Assembly: GCF_028737215.1 (NCBI RefSeq)
Contig: NZ_JAQZAM010000003.1
Location: forward strand, 124,001 to 188,000
Origin: Actinomycetospora chibensis
Lineage (GTDB): Bacteria > Actinomycetota > Actinomycetes > Mycobacteriales > Pseudonocardiaceae
Direction: 5' to 3'
Length of the DNA: 64,000 nucleotides
Shown here: piece by piece, positions 61,210 through 64,000 of the stretch
Layout: every line of letters begins with the position of its first letter
Position numbering within the stretch: position 1 is the stretch's first letter
Notes under the pieces: generated by a model
What the model saw: only the letters and a program-made list of their open reading frames with translations
What the model was told of the DNA's origin: nothing
Database searches by the model: none
Position numbers and translations under genes: made by a program

Positions 61210-63513
61210 CTAGGTCGAGTACCGGACGTTGACGCGGTCGATGCGGCCGTTGAACGGGAAGGGTGCCTTGGCGGCGTAGTCCAGGGACACGGGTCCTCCG
61301 AGGCAGGTGCCGATGTCGAGGCAGTCGTTGGCGGAGAAGAGCAGCGGGGCGCTGACCGGGACGTGTCCGACGCCGTGCTCGTCGCCGTCGACGGTCATGG
61401 CGACGTCGAGCGCTCCACCCGGTTTCGGGTCGGGCTGGGCCGTGGCGATCTGGATGGTGGCCGGCCCCACCGGCAAGCGTCGCTCGGACCGAATCCTCGT
61501 GCGGGACAGGAGGAACAGGTTGTACTCGTAGCAGAGGACGCCGTCCTCGATGTAGCAGGTCAGCCCGCCGCCGGCGCCGCCCAGCGCGTAGAGGACACCC
61601 TGCGCCTGCTCCGGGACGTCGAGGTCGATGGTCACGAGGTTGGCGCGGTTGCCGAGAGCCGGCGCACAGAACTCCGGCATGCGGGTGATGTCGCCCGTGA
61701 AGTTCCACTCCCGGTACGGCGTCGAGATCCTCATCTCCGGATGGAAGACCAGCACCCAGAGCCCGCCGCCCACCGGGTAGACGCTGTTCTTGGCGGCCTC
61801 GATGGAGAAGGTCTCCTTCATCTGCGCGAGCTTGTCCGGGTGCTCGGCGGCGAGATCGTGGGCCTGGGTCCAGTCCTCGTCCAGGTGGTAGAGCTCCCAG
61901 ACGTCCTGGTCGGGCGTCCAGGTCGCGATCCCGGGGGGTGTCCCGGGCACCCACGGGGGACGGGGTCCGAACGCCGACGCCATCCAACCCTCGTGGTAGA
62001 TCGCCCGGCTGCCCATGATCTCGAAGTACTGGGTCATCAGCCGCCCGGCGGCGGCCGGGTCGTCGAAGGTGTAGGCCATGCTCACGCCGTCGATCGGGAG
62101 CTGCGGAATGCCGTGGACCACTCGCGGCGGGGTGATGCCCACGACCTCGTAGATCGTCGGTACGAGGTCGTTGCAGTGGTGGAACTGGGCGCGCGGGGTC
62201 GGGTCGGGCGTGATCCTCGCCGGCCACCGGACGGCCATGGGATTCCGCGTCCCACCGAGGTGCGAGGCGAGCAGCTTCAAGCCCTTGTAGGGCGTGCTGC
62301 CGGCCCAGGCCCAGCCCGCGTGGTACATGTTGTCGACCTTGGGAGACCCGAGGACGTCGAGGCCCCCGAGCTCGTCCAGCGCCGCGATGTGCATGTCGAC
62401 CGTCGTCGGGATGCCGTTCTGCGCGATCAGCTCACTGATGGTGCCGCTCTGGCCCTCGCCCGAGGAACCGTTGTCGCCCCAGATGTAGAAGACCAGGGTG
62501 TTGTCCCCGTAGCCGAGGTTCTCGACCTCGTCGATCAGCCGCCCGACCTGGACGTCGACGTGTTCGGCGAAGCCCGCGGCGACCTCCATGAGCCGTCGCT
62601 GGAAGGGCCGCTCCTCCTCGGGGACCTCGTCCCACGCCGCCATCCGCGGATCGCGGGGCGTCAGCTGCGCCTCGGGCGGTATCCACCCCATCTCCTTCGC
62701 GCGGTGGTAGACCCGCTCCCGGTAGGCGTCCCAGCCGTCGTCGAACTTGCCGGCGTACTTGTCGGCCCATTCCTTCATGATGTGGTGCGGACCGTGCAGG
62801 CAGCCGCTCGCCCAGTACATGAAGAAGGGCTTGTCGGGTTCCAGCGCCTTGTGCTGGTGCAGCCAGCCGATGGCGTCGTCGGCGAGGTCCTCGCTGAGGT
62901 GGTAGCCCTCCTCGGGGGTCCTGGGCGGCGGCACGATCGTGGTGCCCCGCACCAGGTTGGGCTCGTACTGCGAGGCCTCGCCGGCGAGGAAGCCGTAGAA
63001 GTACTCGAAGCCGTTCCCGGTGGGCCAGTTGTGGAACGGCCCGGCGGCGGTGGTCTCGACGGCGGGGGTGTTGTGCCATTTCCCGAACGCGGCGGTCGAG
63101 TAGCCGTACTCCTTGAGGACCTCGGCGCAGAGTGCGCTGCTCTTGGGGATCTCGCCCGCGTAGCCGTCCCAGTCGTTCGCCAGTTCCGCGATCTGACCGT
63201 TGCCGATGCGGTGGTGGTTCCGTCCCGTCAGCAGCGATGCGCGGGTCGGGGAGCACATCGCTGTCGTGTGGAAACGGTTGTAGCCGATGCCGCCGTCGTG
63301 GACACGGCTCAGCGTGTCGGTGCGGACCTCGCCCCCGTACGTGCTCGGCAGCCCGGGGCCCGCGTCGTCGATGAGGACGATGAGGATGTTCGGCGCGTCG
63401 TCCGGCAGTCGCCTCGGGCGCACGCGCTGCGCGTACACCGACTCCTGCATCGTTCGACCCGCCGTGCTCGCTGACGGGGTCGGCGGGAAGGGCAGCACGT
63501 CTTGTGCGCTCAT
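61210..63513 (-). CDS. arylsulfatase (AtsA-type, formylglycine sulfatase)
   Basis: A 767-residue sulfatase of the long AtsA type. The formylglycine motif is CSPTRASLLTGR with Cys87, Pro89 and Arg91; metal-binding Asp49/Asp50 are in LIVLIDDAGPG. It releases sulfate from sulfate esters. No signal peptide is visible, so it is likely cytoplasmic. GAAGGACG precedes the ATG. It is inserted between two copies of the tRNA terminator, so it may be a gained gene. No HVDL leader precedes it. It may have a role in sulfur scavenging with the 1-20 kb genes. Confidence 0.93.
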   Translation of the reverse strand: MSAQDVLPFPPTPSASTAGRTMQESVYAQRVRPRRLPDDAPNILIVLIDDAGPGLPSTYGGEVRTDTLSRVHDGGIGYNRFHTTAMCSPTRASLLTGRNHHRIGNGQIAELANDWDGYAGEIPKSSALCAEVLKEYGYSTAAFGKWHNTPAVETTAAGPFHNWPTGNGFEYFYGFLAGEASQYEPNLVRGTTIVPPPRTPEEGYHLSEDLADDAIGWLHQHKALEPDKPFFMYWASGCLHGPHHIMKEWADKYAGKFDDGWDAYRERVYHRAKEMGWIPPEAQLTPRDPRMAAWDEVPEEERPFQRRLMEVAAGFAEHVDVQVGRLIDEVENLGYGDNTLVFYIWGDNGSSGEGQSGTISELIAQNGIPTTVDMHIAALDELGGLDVLGSPKVDNMYHAGWAWAGSTPYKGLKLLASHLGGTRNPMAVRWPARITPDPTPRAQFHHCNDLVPTIYEVVGITPPRVVHGIPQLPIDGVSMAYTFDDPAAAGRLMTQYFEIMGSRAIYHEGWMASAFGPRPPWVPGTPPGIATWTPDQDVWELYHLDEDWTQAHDLAAEHPDKLAQMKETFSIEAAKNSVYPVGGGLWVLVFHPEMRISTPYREWNFTGDITRMPEFCAPALGNRANLVTIDLDVPEQAQGVLYALGGAGGGLTCYIEDGVLCYEYNLFLLSRTRIRSERRLPVGPATIQIATAQPDPKPGGALDVAMTVDGDEHGVGHVPVSAPLLFSANDCLDIGTCLGGPVSLDYAAKAPFPFNGRIDRVNVRYST

Positions 63514-63732
63514 CGATCGTCCTTCGGTGGTCGGCGCTCAACGGAATCCGCCGGCCGGCTCGCGTTCGGCCCACGGAGCCGTCGTCTGCCGGGTGCTGCG
63601 GACAGCGGGATCAAGAGCCACACCGTCCCCCGGTGGGCAGGACCACTGCCTCACCCTCGATGGATGATCTGACGGCCGGCACCGTTGCTGGAGATCGTCC
63701 TCCTCGCCTGGGGGGGGCAGAGCGGGCAGCCG

Positions 63733-63764
63733 AAGCCCCAGGTCACAGCGCTGACCTGGGGCTT
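63733..63764 (-). terminator. copy B of the tRNA-Asn terminator
   Basis: AAGCCCCAGGTCA and TGACCTGGGGCTT pair perfectly over 13 bp around CAGCGC, and TCTC follows on the plus strand. 35 of 37 bases of 63728-63764 equal the tRNA terminator copy A, although no tRNA precedes it here. Confidence 0.75.
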
Positions 63765-63782
63765 TCTCGTGGTACGGGTCCC

Positions 63783-64000
63783 TCAGAACGGCGGGCGCTC
63801 GCCGGACACGTCGAACAGGCCGACCTCGACCGCGACGAACTCGTCGCCGACATCGGGTGCGTCCGCCGCGGCCCGCCACCGGTCCAGGTGCTCCTGCGAC
63901 TCCCAGCGCTCGAAGTTGTTGATCCGCCCCGGGTCGATCGAATCGGCGGTCACGGCGACGTCGAGGCAGCCCGGGGCGGCCCGGGCGCGCCGCACGAGGT
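63783..64000 (-). CDS. antibiotic-biosynthesis-monooxygenase-like protein (5' end cut off)
   Basis: The visible C-terminal 71 residues (ARAAPGCLDVAVTADSIDPGRINNFERWESQEHLDRW...) match the ABM alpha+beta barrel. The N-terminus lies beyond the right edge. Function is unknown. Confidence 0.65.
   Translation of the reverse strand, partial: LVRRARAAPGCLDVAVTADSIDPGRINNFERWESQEHLDRWRAAADAPDVGDEFVAVEVGLFDVSGERPPF

Overview
The window is chromosomal DNA of a very GC-rich actinobacterium. Third codon positions are saturated with G/C, GTG starts are common, and genes are packed with 4-base ATGA/GTGA overlaps. The order phoH-ybeY-corC-cdd-like-era-recO-uppS, followed by zur/smtB/glyS/dgt/dnaG, is the mycobacterial/pseudonocardial order. 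Together with the sulfur genes and an alcohol/2-hydroxyacid cluster at 46.8-57.3 kb, this suggests a pseudonocardial such as Actinomycetospora. The genus is an inference. I see no prophage, IS element or CRISPR array, and there is one tRNA (Asn).

1-20 kb is a sulfur-acquisition region, almost all on the minus strand. It has an OsmC-like protein (cut by the left edge); a GNAT - LLM monooxygenase - LLM monooxygenase - PLP C-S lyase operon; a cupin; an SfnB/DszC-like flavoenzyme coupled to another LLM monooxygenase; a beta-carbonic anhydrase; the assimilatory operon (sulfite reductase, small zinc ribbon, cysH, cysD, cysN, cysC) continuing into a beta-propeller protein and a sulfotransferase; and an ssuD/MHS-transporter pair. 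Four units are preceded by tiny leader peptides with an R-R-x-HVDL core. One of these leads only to a 43-codon scar of a deleted ssuD copy. A fifth HVDL-coding stretch lies between cysN and cysC. Two of the leaders share an upstream element, GTGGAAA-N14-ATGGCACG, at almost the same distance from the leader start.

20-46 kb is mostly housekeeping: hemW, hrcA, dnaJ, rsmE, a secreted hydrolase, phoH, ybeY, a CorC-like protein, a catalytically dead cytidine-deaminase-like protein, an L-2-hydroxyglutarate oxidase-like gene, era, recO, uppS, a permease/TIGR03943-type pair, a BCCT transporter, zur/smtB, glyS, an XdhC-like protein, a YdcF-like protein, dgt and a gamma-class carbonic anhydrase.

46.8-57.3 kb is a catabolic cluster under a GntR/FCD regulator with a perfect palindromic operator: a thiamine-diphosphate lyase, a PaaK-like CoA ligase, an aldehyde dehydrogenase, a gluconate-dehydrogenase-subunit-3-like protein, a GMC dehydrogenase, an MFS carrier, an FlK-like thioesterase and an SDR. 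The gene set fits oxidation of a branched diol (as in tert-butanol breakdown) to a 2-hydroxyacid, CoA activation, and cleavage to a ketone plus formyl-CoA. The remainder is dnaG, two small downstream genes, tRNA-Asn, and a long arylsulfatase flanked by two near-identical copies of the tRNA terminator.

Many units end at long hairpins whose arms begin GTGAG or GTGCG, which look like a dispersed terminator family. Several genes have a TANNNT-type -10 element exactly 7 nt before the start codon, implying leaderless mRNAs.
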